A DNA stretch of 64,000 nt from Avena insularis. Taxonomy: Eukaryota; Streptophyta; Magnoliopsida; Poales; Poaceae. Below the pieces are notes generated by a model that saw nothing but the letters and a program-made list of their open reading frames with translations, was not told where the DNA came from and searched no databases. Shown piece by piece: positions 34,273 to 46,675 of this stretch; position 1 is the first letter of the stretch; the number at the start of each line of letters is the position of its first letter. The DNA is taken from NCBI GenBank assembly GCA_023614405.1, contig CM042685.1, positions 91,998,684 through 92,062,683 on the forward strand, given 5' to 3'. The position numbers and the translations under genes are program-made.

Positions 34273-35392
34273 ATCCTAGTGACTGTTGGCTGCCCAGATG
34301 TAGAGAAGTTGAGGGTTTCCCCTCACTTATTGGAAGAACCTATAGCCAAATGGTGGTACAAGTTCCAAGTCACTCACCCCGTAGTACAAGTAACATGGGA
34401 CATGTTCCAGAAAGCACTTCATGATGCACATATTTCATCTGAAGTCATGAATTCACGTCAGAGAGGATTCAACAATCTACGCCAAGGAAAGCATACCATC
34501 ATGGAGTATATTTAAGCTTTGAGCAAGGCATCCCGTCATGCGATGGATGATGTGAAATTGGATCATACAACTTGGTGGAGGATGCATGGAGCCATCTACA
34601 ACAGAAAAATAACTTGGGAGGAGTTCAATGAAGTTATATTACGACTTTGTCATATCACCTAAGCGTCAATAGCTCAAGAGGATGTTCTAAAGGAGTTTCA
34701 AGCTTGCAAAGTCTATGGAGACGTAGGACACATCTACAAGGATCATCAGGGTTAGTGCCCCTATTGTGATGGAAGCCATCTAGCTGTAGAGTGCCCCACA
34801 TCCCAAGTCACTTGATTTCTATGTGAAGGGAACGATCACATCCCTGTTCGTTGACACCTTTACCCCATGGTACAACAAGTCAATAAAGAAGTCAAGGATG
34901 GAATGTATCAAGCTCTCAAGAAGACCCCTGAGGAATCAATCTTTATGGCGGAGGTCGAAGACAAATTTGTGCCTCATAAGGCCGCACCCAATGTGACCAC
35001 AAAGTGTTGTTACTCATGTGGAGAAGAAGGTCATATCTCTAGTGACTGCCCCAAGAAGCGAGAAAGGTTTCCTGAATTTGTTGTGAAATACGAAGAAGAA
35101 GAACTAAGAGAACTCCTAGCCTTGGAGATACCTGGGAAGCGGAATAACTACTACAACTCCCATGCGAGGGATATTAGCCAGCCGTTGTGCTACAATTGTA
35201 AAGAGCCAGGGCATTATGCATCACATTGTCCAGAAAAGAAGAATGACAAAGGAAACAGGAAAAAGCGTATATGCTGATAAAATGAAGCATGTAAGGGATC
35301 ACAGCCATGTCACTTGATACAAGTGCAACGAGTTGGGACATTATGCCTATAAATACCCAGAGAAGGAGCTTCAAGCCAGGCTTCATGATTAG
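34273..35392 (+). pseudogene. Gypsy gag, C-terminal part with tandem zinc knuckles
   Basis: Continues the gag broken at 30054: ILVTVGCPDVEKLRVSP, EPIAKWWYKFQ, ITWEEFNEVI. It then holds a series of Cys/His knuckles: CPYCDGSHLAVEC, a degenerate LCEGNDHIPVR, CCYSCGEEGHISSDC (about 35006-35050), CYNCKEPGHYASHC (about 35188-35230) and a degraded YKCNELGHYAYKYPE. Five knuckle-like units in one gag is more than the usual one or two. In-frame stops occur near 34513, 34660, 34753, 34813 and 34852. The frame ends at TAG 35390-35392. No protease follows. Confidence 0.8.
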
Positions 35393-35779
35393 TAATTTCC
35401 TAGTTAATTAATACATCATAGTCATGATATTTCAATAATGGTGCATCATATTCATACATACCGAGGCATTCATGGATAAGAATAGCCACGTATGGGGTTA
35501 CATAAAGGATATGTTAGAATAAACTCTCTGGAGAATGATTGATATCTAGTAAAAGGTGCCACAATTAAATCCAAGAGATTGATAGCACACAAATTTCCCA
35601 CTAACTTAATTACTTTAGATTCAAAATCTCAGAGGGAAGAAGAAATCAGATGTAGTCAAACAATTAGCCATTGGAGATGCCAAGTTATATTCTCTTAAGG
35701 GGTTAAGCTCGAGTATACCACCCACACCGTGCTAGCCATTTTGAATCTCGTGACGAGATTCATCTTAAGGGGGTTAGTC
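35393..35779 (+). other. Internal 3' region with remnant pol end and PPT
   Basis: Mostly non-coding. Near 35739-35770 it encodes an FESRDEIHLKG-like peptide typical of the extreme C-terminus of chromovirus pol. The purine tract AAGGGGG (35767-35773) lies just before the 3' LTR. The intervening pol has been deleted. Confidence 0.5.
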
Positions 35780-38700
35780 TGTCATATCCCAGATTTTAGA
35801 AATTGGGAATTAAATAGGATTCATATGCATTGCATAAAAGCATCATGCGAAATTTTCATTTTCAAAACCCTTTCAAAAACCCTAAATAAAAATCCCTAGT
35901 TTCTAACTATTAAAGAGCTTAAATGAAAAATCATATGTTTGTATTTTGATTGGATAGGAATAAGTTCCATAGTATTCCTAAATCATGTTTTGAATTTTAG
36001 AGAAATTTAGAAAGAATAAACACTCCATTTGAAGTTAGTATGAAAAAGATATGGAATAAATACAAACAAACAAAAGATATAAAGGAAATAGAGTTTTAGA
36101 TGGATTTATAAATCCTATATTCTAGGATGGACCTGAATAATGCTCATTAACATATTAAGATATTATACTAAATTTTTGAAACTCATAGAACCTTGTTTGA
36201 ATCAAATCCGATTTCAAAAACAAATACTAGAAAAGAAATAGAAAAACAGAAAATGAATAAACAAAAAAGGGAACCTATACAACTAACCTATCCGCAGCTC
36301 CCAGACCCAGCCCACCTACTAGCCTCCTCTACATATTGCCGCACGCGAGAAGAGCAGTAGCCGTGCGCGCAATCCCGTTACAGCGCGCTAAGGCCTAGCG
36401 CGGCCCACCCGGACCCAACTGGAAGCCAGCAGGCCACTCCACTCCCCTGTCTCGTTGACAGCTAGACCCCACCGAGCTATCTCCTTCCTCTAGCCATATA
36501 ACGACGCTGCCCGAGGTTCGTTTGATTCCAAATCGAATTGCCCAAAATTCGCACTGGTTGTTCGCGAAATTGCTCCTATTCCACACGCCACCACCTATAT
36601 ATCTATTCCTCCTCCGTGTCTCGCATTTTTTCACAAATTCTTGAACCCTAGCCCAAATCCGAAGCTCATTTCCGTCGTTGCGCCATTGAAGCCCTTGTCG
36701 AGGTCGAGCACAACGCCTCTGAGCCTCCCACGCCTCATTTTCCCTCATCTCCTCTTCCCCACATTGAACCGCTTCATCTCATTGTTTTCCCCACACGCAG
36801 GACCACTAGAGCCACCGCACAAACTCGCCGGATTGTTTCCACATTCGAGGCGCTCCAGCTGGGGACCACCGCAGCCGCAAGAAGCACTGTCGTCGAGCCT
36901 CCACCGCCGTCCTCTACCGCCAACTCCGGTGAGCCTCACCACGGTCAACCAGGACCATCATATCTTCATACGATCGGATGGCCACTGCACGTCCCTAGGC
37001 CGAAAGGGTACCGGCTAGTCAGAGCGTGCCACCTCGCACTGCTTTTCCAGGGAATTCTCCCTTTTATTTAAATTGAATAAAATTGCTGAATTTTATGTAA
37101 AGTTTGGCAAATTCATAAGAAACGATTTATTGATCCAAAAATAGCAAGTAATATACCGTCAGAAAGATATTTTTCTGTAGAATTTTAATATGTAATTGGT
37201 TCAGGCAATTACTGTAAGGTTTTTCCATAATTATATAAATGGATTAATATTCTTTTACAAGTAATAAATTCATAAGAAAATAACCACTATTCAGAAAATT
37301 GCAAATAAAATTTCCTTGGAATCACAATAAGGAGTAGAATCTGTTTATGCGATAAAATTTTAAGTTTACTGTACAATATTTTTAGTGTATTAAAATGCAT
37401 TCAGTAGTATTCTAATTCTATAAAAACATATGTAAGTCCTTTGACATGAATCCTTTTGCCCCCGAGTCTAAATTGGGATATATACACAATAGTATTTATG
37501 CCCAGATTTTACAAACCTGTCAAGGATAGAGGTTTAATATTTTGATTAAAGCCCTATTAATTGGATCCTCAAATTGCACATTTTGTTTTCAATGCATTAA
37601 AAGTTTTCCATGCATGCATTCAGTAGGTATACTAAACAGAGAATACAAAAGTGCTACTACAACTTTATTCAACTTGTTATGCATGCATTTTGTTGCATAT
37701 TGCTTGATCCTTATGTGTTGTTTATGTGTTATATCGTTTTCGTGTAGATTGTGAGGAGTGTAACCCGTGTGACTGTCAAGACTATGCTTTTGACTCCAAC
37801 TCCTACCAAGGCAAGTGGTGCTTCATAAATGTCCCATTGTTTATTTTCTCTATGCATTGTAGCTTTGTTTTTGTAGTTACATGTGTAGGAATACTATCGC
37901 TATGATATATCCCATTATTGCCGTAGAAATTCCTTCTTAAGCGAGCCATCGTATGATATATATGCTTAGTTGAGCTTATTTAGACGAGGATGGGATACAC
38001 CATGACAAAGTACTATTTTGAAAGGTTGTGTTTTGCTTGAAATTGAAAAACAACTTAATTAAAGAACTCTCTGGCTGGAATTGGTAATTGCTTGGGTCAT
38101 GAATGTCGGGCCCATGTCTATGGTTTACCCGTATATCTCACTTGTGGACAGCCTCCCAGGTTTCAAAGAAATGATTAGTATCTTTGTTTGGTAGCTTCCG
38201 TGTGCAACCATATGCCAATGAGTTATGTGTGGCTGGATGGACTTAGTAGGTCGTGGTGAACCGAGCTCTTCATATCCAGAGATGTAGTGATTGTGGTAGG
38301 TTGGTACGGTGTGTGGATGGGCTTGGATAACTACTTCCTGAATTGTATCTTCTTGGACTTCTCCCTATCATCACAAAATATGAGTGTGGTGGTATGAGCT
38401 AGGTTGGCCAGGTCATATGGGTAAATTGTACAAACCCCCACCGGGTGAAAATCTAAGTGCTTAGCCGTGTTTCCGGTAATCGACGTTTGAGTTGTTGAAT
38501 TATTAAGGCTATGACATGTTCTCATTCATTCTAACTTTGCAATTGCTAAAAACTATGGTTGAACTTAATTGGGTTGTTTGATGATGATTAAAATTATTTA
38601 CAAATGATAGGATAAAATTATTTTGCTCCTGCAACTAAGATATGCATGTACTATTAGACTTGCTTCCTCATAAGTTCCACTTGCCAGTACATTCCAAGTA

Positions 38701-39026
38701 TTGACTCTTCAGGGATGTTACGTTTTATGTTGCAGGTTACTCGTCTGATTACTTTGTGTGATTGTTATTGGTTGCGACCCTCCACTTAACAGGTGTTCGT
38801 TTGTGGCACAATTGAAGATGGAGCCTACTAGTTATTTATGCTTCCGTATGCTACTTGAATATTTGAGCTAAGCATTATGTAATAATTGCAAATTCTAGAT
38901 CATTCTATGCAATAATAATGCACTGTTAAATTCTTTGATATTCAGTTGTATTGTGTGTGCCAGTAAACCGATCCAGGGATTGGCACTATACACATGAACT
39001 AAGCCTTATCAGGCGAGGGTGTTACA
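35780..39026 (+). repeat. 3' LTR of gag-only gypsy element
   Basis: Starts TGTCATATCCCAGATTTTAG and ends AGGCGAGGGTGTTACA. It is collinear with the 5' LTR, with many point differences and indels. A TATATA at 36596-36601 lies in an equivalent context to the degraded site in the 5' LTR. The TSD TTGGG follows. Confidence 0.93.
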
Positions 39027-39031
39027 TTGGG

Positions 39032-40834
39032 AGTGACGGTGCCGGTAGAAGCAGCGCAGGTCGAAGCAGCTCAGGAGCAGGTGGGAGCAGCGCCAGAGGC
39101 AGCGTTATCCCTGTTGTCACTGCGGTCCCCCGACAATGCTTATGGCGGAAAGCATCCTTGGAGTAGGATCCAAAGGGCAAGACGCCCATGGTGCCTTTGT
39201 TACTGGTGATGAACCTGGACGATGAAGATGAGGAGAACACCATTCCTATGGTCGCCCACCGCCAGCGAGTGTCAAAGCCTCCCCATTCGGCAGCGAACGC
39301 GCCCCAGATGTACGAGCCTTTCCCACCTTCTGGGGGAAGGCAAGCCCCTTCCCTGGCAGGTGGGCATACCTAGAGGGCTTCCTCCGTGCCAAGCTCCCCT
39401 CCCCGTCCGCCCCGCAATGAGCCTTTGCGAGGCAGAGCTACCAGGACAGCGAGAACAAGGACGCCTTCATTCCTTCGCTCGGTGAGCTTTGGAATTAACC
39501 TTGGCTCCTCCAGGTATGTTAATTCGCCGACCTTGCATACTGCAAGAATTCTTCATAGGAACATAAGTTACCTTTCTTTCGTGCCTTTGTAGCTCTAGCG
39601 GCAGGGCAGACTAGAAATGGCCTCGAGAGGGTGCTCCTGACTCCCCCCAAGAAGGAAGGTTCACGCCACCCTGCCCCCAACACGGTGATCTAGAGGAGGT
39701 GTTGGAACTCCTCTGCTGCGCGCCCCCACTCCTCAGGGTGAGTTTCCATATTTTCCGCTTATTCGCATCATTTAGCTTATTGCGACAACCTCTAATCCAT
39801 TTGTTATATCCCTACAACAACAGAAGACAGGGTGATAGTGGAACCGGGCTCGGACTCCAACATGGCGGTCGATCTACCACGAGCTCCTGGTGCTATCGTC
39901 CCGGAACTAAAAATTCTGTTATCGGGGACGCCTCGTGCTACTCCCGCCGATGTCAAGGTTGCAAGCGAAGGGGAGCCCAGCGGCACCCCGCTCAACCTGG
40001 TCCTACACTGGAGTGCGCTCTATCGGGAAGGGTTGTGCGTATATTCCAGTGTGTATACCGAGATTTCAGTGTCCTTGGTCGCCTAGAGAGGCAGCAGATT
40101 TCCTATGCTTAGGCGGCCTGCTGGACCGCATAACTCCTTCAGTGTCAAGAAGAGTTTGTCGCTCAGCAAAGGCGGGAACTCGACGAAGCGCTTCGTGATC
40201 TCATATCAGCCCGCGGGCAAGGGTGTGTTGCCCCCCTCGAGGTAGATGATGTGTTGGCTGGCGAGGAGACTCTACAACGTCAGCTTGACGAGGAGTGCGT
40301 CTCCCACCAGCGGGAGCTGGCTCATCTGGAGGAAGAACGTGCGGCCCGTGAAGATGACTCCAACACGCAGCTTGGTCTCTCGGAGGAGTGCGTCCGCAAG
40401 CAAGGGGACGTGATCCACGAGTACCTGGCCACCATCCAAGATCTTCGTGCGGATGCCTGTCGCCATGCCGTGGAGGTTGGATGTCTCTCAGGCAGCCGTT
40501 TAGCGAGAGAAGGAGCTCCAACTTCAACTCCAATGTGTTCGCGCAGAACTTGCTGACGCTAAGAAGGCCTACTCCGATGCCGACCTACGCGCGTCTGAGG
40601 GTGCAGTGAGGACTAATCGTCTAGATAAGGAGCTCTCTGACGCTAGGGTTGCTGCCCTACAAATCTTGCAGCTATTCGATACGGAGCACCAAGTCTACAT
40701 CTCCGATCTTCGCAACATGGTATCTTAAGTGGAGGCTCTCATTCCCTCCATGGGCCTAGAATCTGCCCTATTCGATGGTGTTAGCGTTGCTTTCCTCACA
40801 CACTTCTTCGCTAATCTGGCGGGGAAGCTGGAGA
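39032..40834 (+). pseudogene. PF04195-type gag, 3' part (split gene)
   Basis: Continues the 24593 locus after the gypsy insertion. The frame from 39027 reads EAAQVEAAQEQVGAAPEAA and SPDNAYGGKHPW, then by frame changes MNLDDEDEENTIPMVAHRQR (39208 on). Two stretches look like introns: GGTATGTTAATT to TTTGTAG at about 39513-39593, and GGTGAGTTTCC to CAACAACAG at about 39737-39820. A coiled-coil, REFDEALRDLI...RQLDEECVSHQRELAHLEEE, occupies about 40165-40560. The final part, VEALIPSMGLESALFDGV, reaches 40834, where a copia LTR begins. This C-terminal coiled coil fits PF04195 proteins. Several frameshifts and stops are present. Confidence 0.6.
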
Positions 40835-42678
40835 TGTAGGGGTTCGTAGCATGGAAAACAAAAAAATTCTACCGCATGAACACACGCAAGCTAAGATCTA
40901 ACTACTAGATTGTAGCAACGAGTCGATAGAGTACTCACCCTCGAAGATTTCAAAGCAGTTAACGAGAGCAGATTCTCATGGGTGATATAGTCGTTTACTT
41001 GCCGATCTCAAGATCGCATAGATGATCCTTCCAGCACCGCATTTTGGCAGTGCTCCTGCAGTCGGTCACACATTCGGTACTCGATGAAGACCTTCCTCTT
41101 CCCTGTTCCAGCAGGCAGCAGAGGTTGTAGCTCTCTCCTCGCGATTCCGGCAGCATGACAGCGTGGTGTCGGAGTTTAGAGGGGAGATCTCACAGGGCTT
41201 CGCCTAAGCCAGAGCAGGTAGGATGGAGTAGAGGGGTTCCTCGGTGTCTAGGGTTTAGAGGCCAAAGAGGAGGAGGTGGGCCAGCGGCGGCGCGGCTGTG
41301 GCTTGGGGCTAGGGCTTGTGGTGGTCTTGGGGGGCAGCCCCTCCCCTCTATTTATGAGAGGGAGGGGCAGCTAGGGGAGGGGGAGGCCGTATCCTCCCCC
41401 AACTCCCTCTCTTTGGCGCGCGCGTTGGAGGGACAGGAGGTTTCCTCTCCTCCCTCCACCAGGAACAATTGTCCCAGTTTGACTATTCAAACTTGCCTTT
41501 TGACTTTCAGTTTTTGGAGTTTGATTTCTTTCTTTTAAACGCCCAGCCAAGTGACCTAGGACATGATGCAATTATTCCACTTAGTCAGGACACATTCATG
41601 TACCCTTCCCCTTCCGGTTCGGTGAACCTTCTAGACCCTTCTAGATCATGCTGATGAAAACACCAGAATCATTCCTGAACTCCGGAATTGGACTTTCCTT
41701 ATATGAATCTTATTCTCCGGACCATTCCGGATCTCCTCGTGATATCCCAGATCCCATCCGAGACTCCGGACAACATTCGCTCTTCTTACTCACATTTGAT
41801 ATCTACTATACAACATTGAATCCTTAAGTGTGTCTCCCTACGGTTCGTGAATTATGCAGACATGACCGAGACTCTTCTCTGATCAATAACCTATAGAGGA
41901 ATCTGGAAATTCATATGGCTACCACATATTTATATGATTACTTTGTGATCAAATGAATCATTTACATACGATACCAATTTCCCTTTGTCTCGCGATATTT
42001 TACTTGTCCGAGGTTTGATCGTCGGTATCTCTGCATACCTAGTTCAACCTCCTTACCGATAAGTACTCTTTACTCATTCCTGTGATATGTGATCCCTTGT
42101 AAGCCAGTCACATGCTTGCAAGTTAATTGGATGACATTCCACCGAGAGGGCCCAGAGTATATCTATCCTTCATATGGATGGACAAATCCCACTCTTGATC
42201 CATGTGCCTCAACACATACTTTCCGAACACTCAATGCCACCTTTATAATAACCCAGTTACGAAGTGGTGTTTGATGTCATCAAAGCATCCATCCTGTGAT
42301 GGTGATTAGCATGATCTCATGGTTGAAGGAAGTAGGTTACTATGTATCTGAAAGCTTATAGAAAACAAACTATTGAAATGACTTGATCTTTATGCTATGC
42401 TTATCTATAGGAGTATGTCCATCACACCATTCTCCTAATGATATGATATTGTTGTTAATAACATCTCAATGTTCATGATCAGGAAACCATGATCATCTAT
42501 CAACCGATAAGCTAGTATTATAAAGAGGCTTTACTAGGGACTCTAATAAGTTTACAAATCACACAAGTATTAATGTTTCCGGTTAATACAATTATAGCAT
42601 GAATGTAAACATTTATTATAAACACAAAGATATAATAATAAATTCTTTTATTATTGCCTCTAGGGCATATCTCCAACA
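40835..42678 (-). repeat. 3' LTR of BARE/Angela-type copia (1844 bp)
   Basis: On minus it begins TGTTGGAGATATGCCCTAGA and ends CTACGAACCCCTACA. The length is close to BARE-1 LTRs (about 1.8 kb). The purine-rich tract GCAAGTGGGAGAC lies directly upstream (plus 42679-42691). It contains a GC-rich segment around 41200-41460. No second LTR copy lies in the window. Confidence 0.85.
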
Positions 42679-42712
42679 GTCTCCCACTTGCACTAGAGTC
42701 AATTAATCTAGA

Positions 42713-44511
42713 TTACATGGTAATATACCGAACACCCATGGCGGTTTGGTGTTGGTCATGTTTTGCCCTCGGGAGAGGTTTAGTCAATGGATCCGCCACA
42801 TTCAGATATGTGTGTACTTTGCAAATCTTTATGTCACCATCTTGGACATGCTCTTGAATAGCGTGAAAATGTAGCTTGATATGCTTCAGCTTCTTGTGTG
42901 ACCTTGGGTCCTGCGCATTGGCTATGGCGCCCATGTTATCACAATATATAGACATTGGGTCCAGCGCACTGGGAACCATACCAAGATCGGTAATGAACTC
43001 CTTCTTCCATATCACCACTTGTGAAGCCTCTGAAGCAGCTATGTATTCCGATTTAGTTGAAGATCTCGCCACAACGCTTTGCTTTGCACTCCTCTAGCTC
43101 ATTGCTACACCATTCAAAGTAAACACGTATCCAGATTGAGATTTAGAATCATCTGGATCGGTGTTCCAACTAGCATCGATGTAACCATTAACAATGAGAT
43201 GTTCATCACCTCCATAAGAAAGAACCATATCCTTAGTTTTTCTCAAGTACTTAAGGATGTTTTTTACCACTCTCCAATGATCTACTCCTAGATCACTTTG
43301 ATATCTTCTAGTTAAACTAACAACATATGCAATGTCGGGTCTAGTACATAGCATGGCATACATGATAGATCCTATGGTTGAGGCATAGAGAGTCTTACTC
43401 ATCCTTTCTCTATCTTCTGCCGTAGCGAGACTTTGAGTTTTACTCAAGGTCATATTGGGTAACATGGGCAAGAACCCTTTCTTGCTCTGTTCCATTCCAA
43501 ACCTCTTTAGAACTTTGTCCAAATATGTACTCTGTGAAAGCGATATTAGGCGTCTCGATCTATCTCTATAAATCTTTATGCCTAATTTGTAAGCATCTTC
43601 GCCAAGATCCTTCATTGAAAAACTATTATTCAAATAATCTTTGACACTATTAAGAAGGTCTACATCATTCCAAATCAACAATATGTCGTCCACATATAAT
43701 ACTAGGAATTCTATAGAGCTCCCACTCACTTTCTTATAAATACAAGCTTCTCCATAAGTTTGTACAAAACCAAAACTTTTGATCACCTTATCAAAATGTT
43801 GATTCCAACTTCGGTATGCTTGCTTCAATCCATAAATGGACCGTTGAAGTTTGCATACCTTGTTAGCATCTATAGGATCGACAAAACCTTTTGGTTGTAC
43901 CATATACAACTCTTCATCAATGTATCTATTAAGGAACGCCGTTTTGACATTCATCTGCCGTATCTCATAATCATAATATGCAGCGATTGCTAACAAAATC
44001 CTCACAAACTTTAGCTTCTCTACCGGTGAGAAAGTCTCATCGTAGTCAACTCCTTGAATTTTTTGAAACCCTTTTGCGACAAGTCGAGCTTTATAGACGG
44101 TAACATTAACATCAGCATATGTTTTCTTCTTGAAAATCCATTTGTTCTCGATAGCCATTTGGCCATCTGGTAAGTCCACCAAAGTCCATACTTGGTTTTC
44201 GTACATGGATCCAATCTCAGATTTCATGGATTCTTGCCATTTATTGGAATCTAGGATCATCATTGCTTCCTCATATGTCATAGTGTCGTCGGTGTTTTCC
44301 ACCAACATGACACTCATAACAGGATCATACCAATCGGGAGTGGTACGAGTTCTTGTCGACCTGCGAGGATCCATAGTAACTTCGACTGAAGTTTCATGAT
44401 CATCTTCTTTAGCTTCCTCTCTTATTGGAGTAGGCGCCATAGGAACTTCTTCCGGTTCTGCACTACTCTCAAATCTGAGAGAAGGTTCGACAACCTCGTC
44501 GAGTTATACTT
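42713..44511 (-). pseudogene. Copia RT and RNase H (left arm)
   Basis: A nearly open 448-codon frame (44440 to 43094) covers the RT: NQVWTLVDLPDGQ, YKARLVAKGFQKIQGVDYDETFSPV, SIYGLKQAYRSWNQ, the intact catalytic LYVDDILL and MKDLGEDAYKLGIKI. It passes into RNase H with GYIDASWNTDPDDSKSQSGYVF. A TAG where Trp is expected interrupts at about 43094-43096; the same protein resumes as ARSSTKSEYIAASEAS and ends CKVHTYLNVADPLTKPLPRAKHD at 42713. Except for that stop this is one of the better-preserved pol segments in the window. Confidence 0.88.
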
Positions 44512-46675
44512 TCCTTCCGGTCACTTCTTTTGAGAGAAACTCCTTTCTATAAAGGATCCATTCTTGGCAACGAAGATTTTGGCCTCAGATCTATGATAGA
44601 AGGTATAACCAATAGTTTCCTTCGGGTATCCTATGAAGATACATTTTTCCTCTTTGGGTTCAAGCTTGTCGGGCTTTAACCTCTTTACATAAGATTCGCA
44701 ACCCCAAACTTTAAGGAACGACAACTTAGGTTTCTTCCCAAACTATAATTCATACGGTGTTGTTTCAACGGATTTAGATGGTTCCCTATTTAAAGTGAAT
44801 GCGGCTATTTCTAATGCATAATCCCAAATGACAAAGGTAAATATGTAAGTGACATCATAGAATGAACCATGTCTAAGAGAGTTCGATTACGATGTTCAGA
44901 CACACCATTACGTTGTGGTGTACCCGGTGGTGTCAATTGTGTAAGTATTCCGCATTTCTTCAAATGCTCGCCAAACTCGTAACTTAGATCAGATCGTAGA
45001 AATTTAATATTCTTGTTACGTTGATTCTCTACTTCACTTTGAAATTCCTTAAACTTCTCAAAAGTTTTAGACTTATGGTTCATGAAATAGATATACCCAT
45101 ATCTACTCAGTTCATCCGTGAAAGTAAGAACATAACGATAACCACCACGGAATGCTACACTCATGGGGCCACACACATCGATATGTATGATTTCCAATAA
45201 GTCTGTAGCTCGCTCCATCATACTAGAAAATGGAGTCTTAGTCATTTTTCCCATCAGACATGCTTCACATCTTACAATTGATTCGAAATCAAGTGATTCA
45301 AGAAGTCCATCAGAATGGAGTTTCTTCATACGCTTTACTCCAATATGACCAAGACGGCAGTGCCACTTATATGTTGAGTTATCGCTTAATTTCAAATGTT
45401 TAGCTTCAATATTATTAACATGTGTACTACTACAATCGAGATTTAACAAGAATAGACCATCTATCAAAGGTGCATGTGCATAAAACATATTACTCATATA
45501 AATTGAACAACCATTCTTCTTGGACTTAAACAAGTAACCGTCTTGCAATAAACATGATCTGAATATAATGATCATGCTCAACGCAGGCACCAAATAACAA
45601 TTATTTAAGTATAAAATTAATCTCGATGGTAGATGGAGAGGTAGTGTGCCGACCACAATCACATCAACCTTTGATCCTTTTCCAACGTGCATCATCACCT
45701 TGTTCTTTGCTAGTTTCCGTCTATTCTGCAGAACCTATTTCGAGTTACAAATATGAGCAACCGAACCAGTATCATATACCTATGCACTACTACGACTACT
45801 AGTAAGATACACATCAATAACATGTATATCAGATATACCTTTCTTCTTGATGTTTCTGTTCTTCAGATCTGCCAAGTACTTGGGGCAATTCTGCTTCTAC
45901 TGACCTTCTCCCATGCAGTAAAAGCACTCATTATCAGGATTAGGCCTAGCCTTGGTCTTCTTCGCCGGTGTAGTAGCTTTCTTACCGCCCTTCTTGAAAT
46001 TTCCCTTTTTCTTAGGCTTTCCTTGCTTCTTGAAATTGGTGGTCTTATTGACCATCAACACTTGGTGCTCTTTATTGATCTCCACTTCCGCGGACTTCAA
46101 CATAGAGAAGAGTTCTGGCAACGTCTTATCCATGTGCTACATTTTGTAGTTCATCACAAAGTTCTTGTAACTTGGTGGTAGTGATTGGAGGACATGATGA
46201 ATCCCCAACGCCTTAGTAATTATTATGCCTAAGCTCTGGAGCTTATTAGAGTGCCCAGACATCTTAAGCACATGCTCACTGACGGAGCTTCTCTCTTCCA
46301 TCTTGTAGTTAAAGAACTTTTCAGAAGCTTCATAACTCCCAACTTCCGCGTGAGCCTCAAATATCATTTTGAGTTCACAGACAATATCATGTGGGTCAAA
46401 TTTCTCAAACCTCTTTTGAAGCTCTGATTCCAAACCATACAAGATAGCACACAGAACTATGGAGTACTGATTCTTCGAAGTGTGGTAACAAAATTCACCT
46501 CATCGGTAGCATCTTCTGGAGGTGGGTCACCCAGCGGTGCATCCAGCACATAGTTCAACTGACCAGCATTGAGGACAATCCTCAAATTGCGGAACCAATC
46601 CGTGAAGTTGCTTCCATTGTTTTTCAATTTTTCTTTCTCTAGGAACACATTAAAATTGATGGTAGGGGCCGCCAT
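44512..46675 (-). pseudogene. Copia gag, protease and integrase (left arm)
   Basis: Gag starts at ATG 46675 (MAAPTINFN) with FTDWFRNLRIVLN, GLESELQKRFEKFDPHD and LQSLPPSYKNFVMNY, broken by frameshifts near 46460 and 46140. The zinc knuckle reads CFYCMGEGQ then a stop, so the His is replaced by Gln. The protease core DTGSVAHICN lies near 45740-45770. Integrase shows WHCRLGHIGVKRM, CEACLMGKMTKTPF, IDVCGPM and FLRSDLSYEF; the right arm has six extra residues (RGGEYL) after that Asp, so the left copy carries an 18-bp deletion in the core. NGVSEHRNRTLLD holds the Glu region. Confidence 0.85.

Larger units (their letters stand above)
25620..39026 (+). mobile_element. Non-autonomous gag-only gypsy element (13.4 kb with nested solo LTR)
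   Basis: LTRs at 25620-28918 (3299 bp) and 35780-39026 (3247 bp) begin TGTCACATCCCAGATTTTAG / TGTCATATCCCAGATTTTAG and end GAGGGTGTTACA. Both flanks show the TSD TTGGG (25615-25619, 39027-39031). A perfect TGGTATCAGAGC primer site follows the 5' LTR and a purine tract precedes the 3' LTR. After removing the solo LTR at 30055-34267 the internal region is about 2.6 kb and encodes only gag, plus a short FESRDEIHLKG-like pol end. Protease, RT, RNase H and integrase are missing, so it must have been moved by enzymes from a related autonomous element. Confidence 0.93.
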
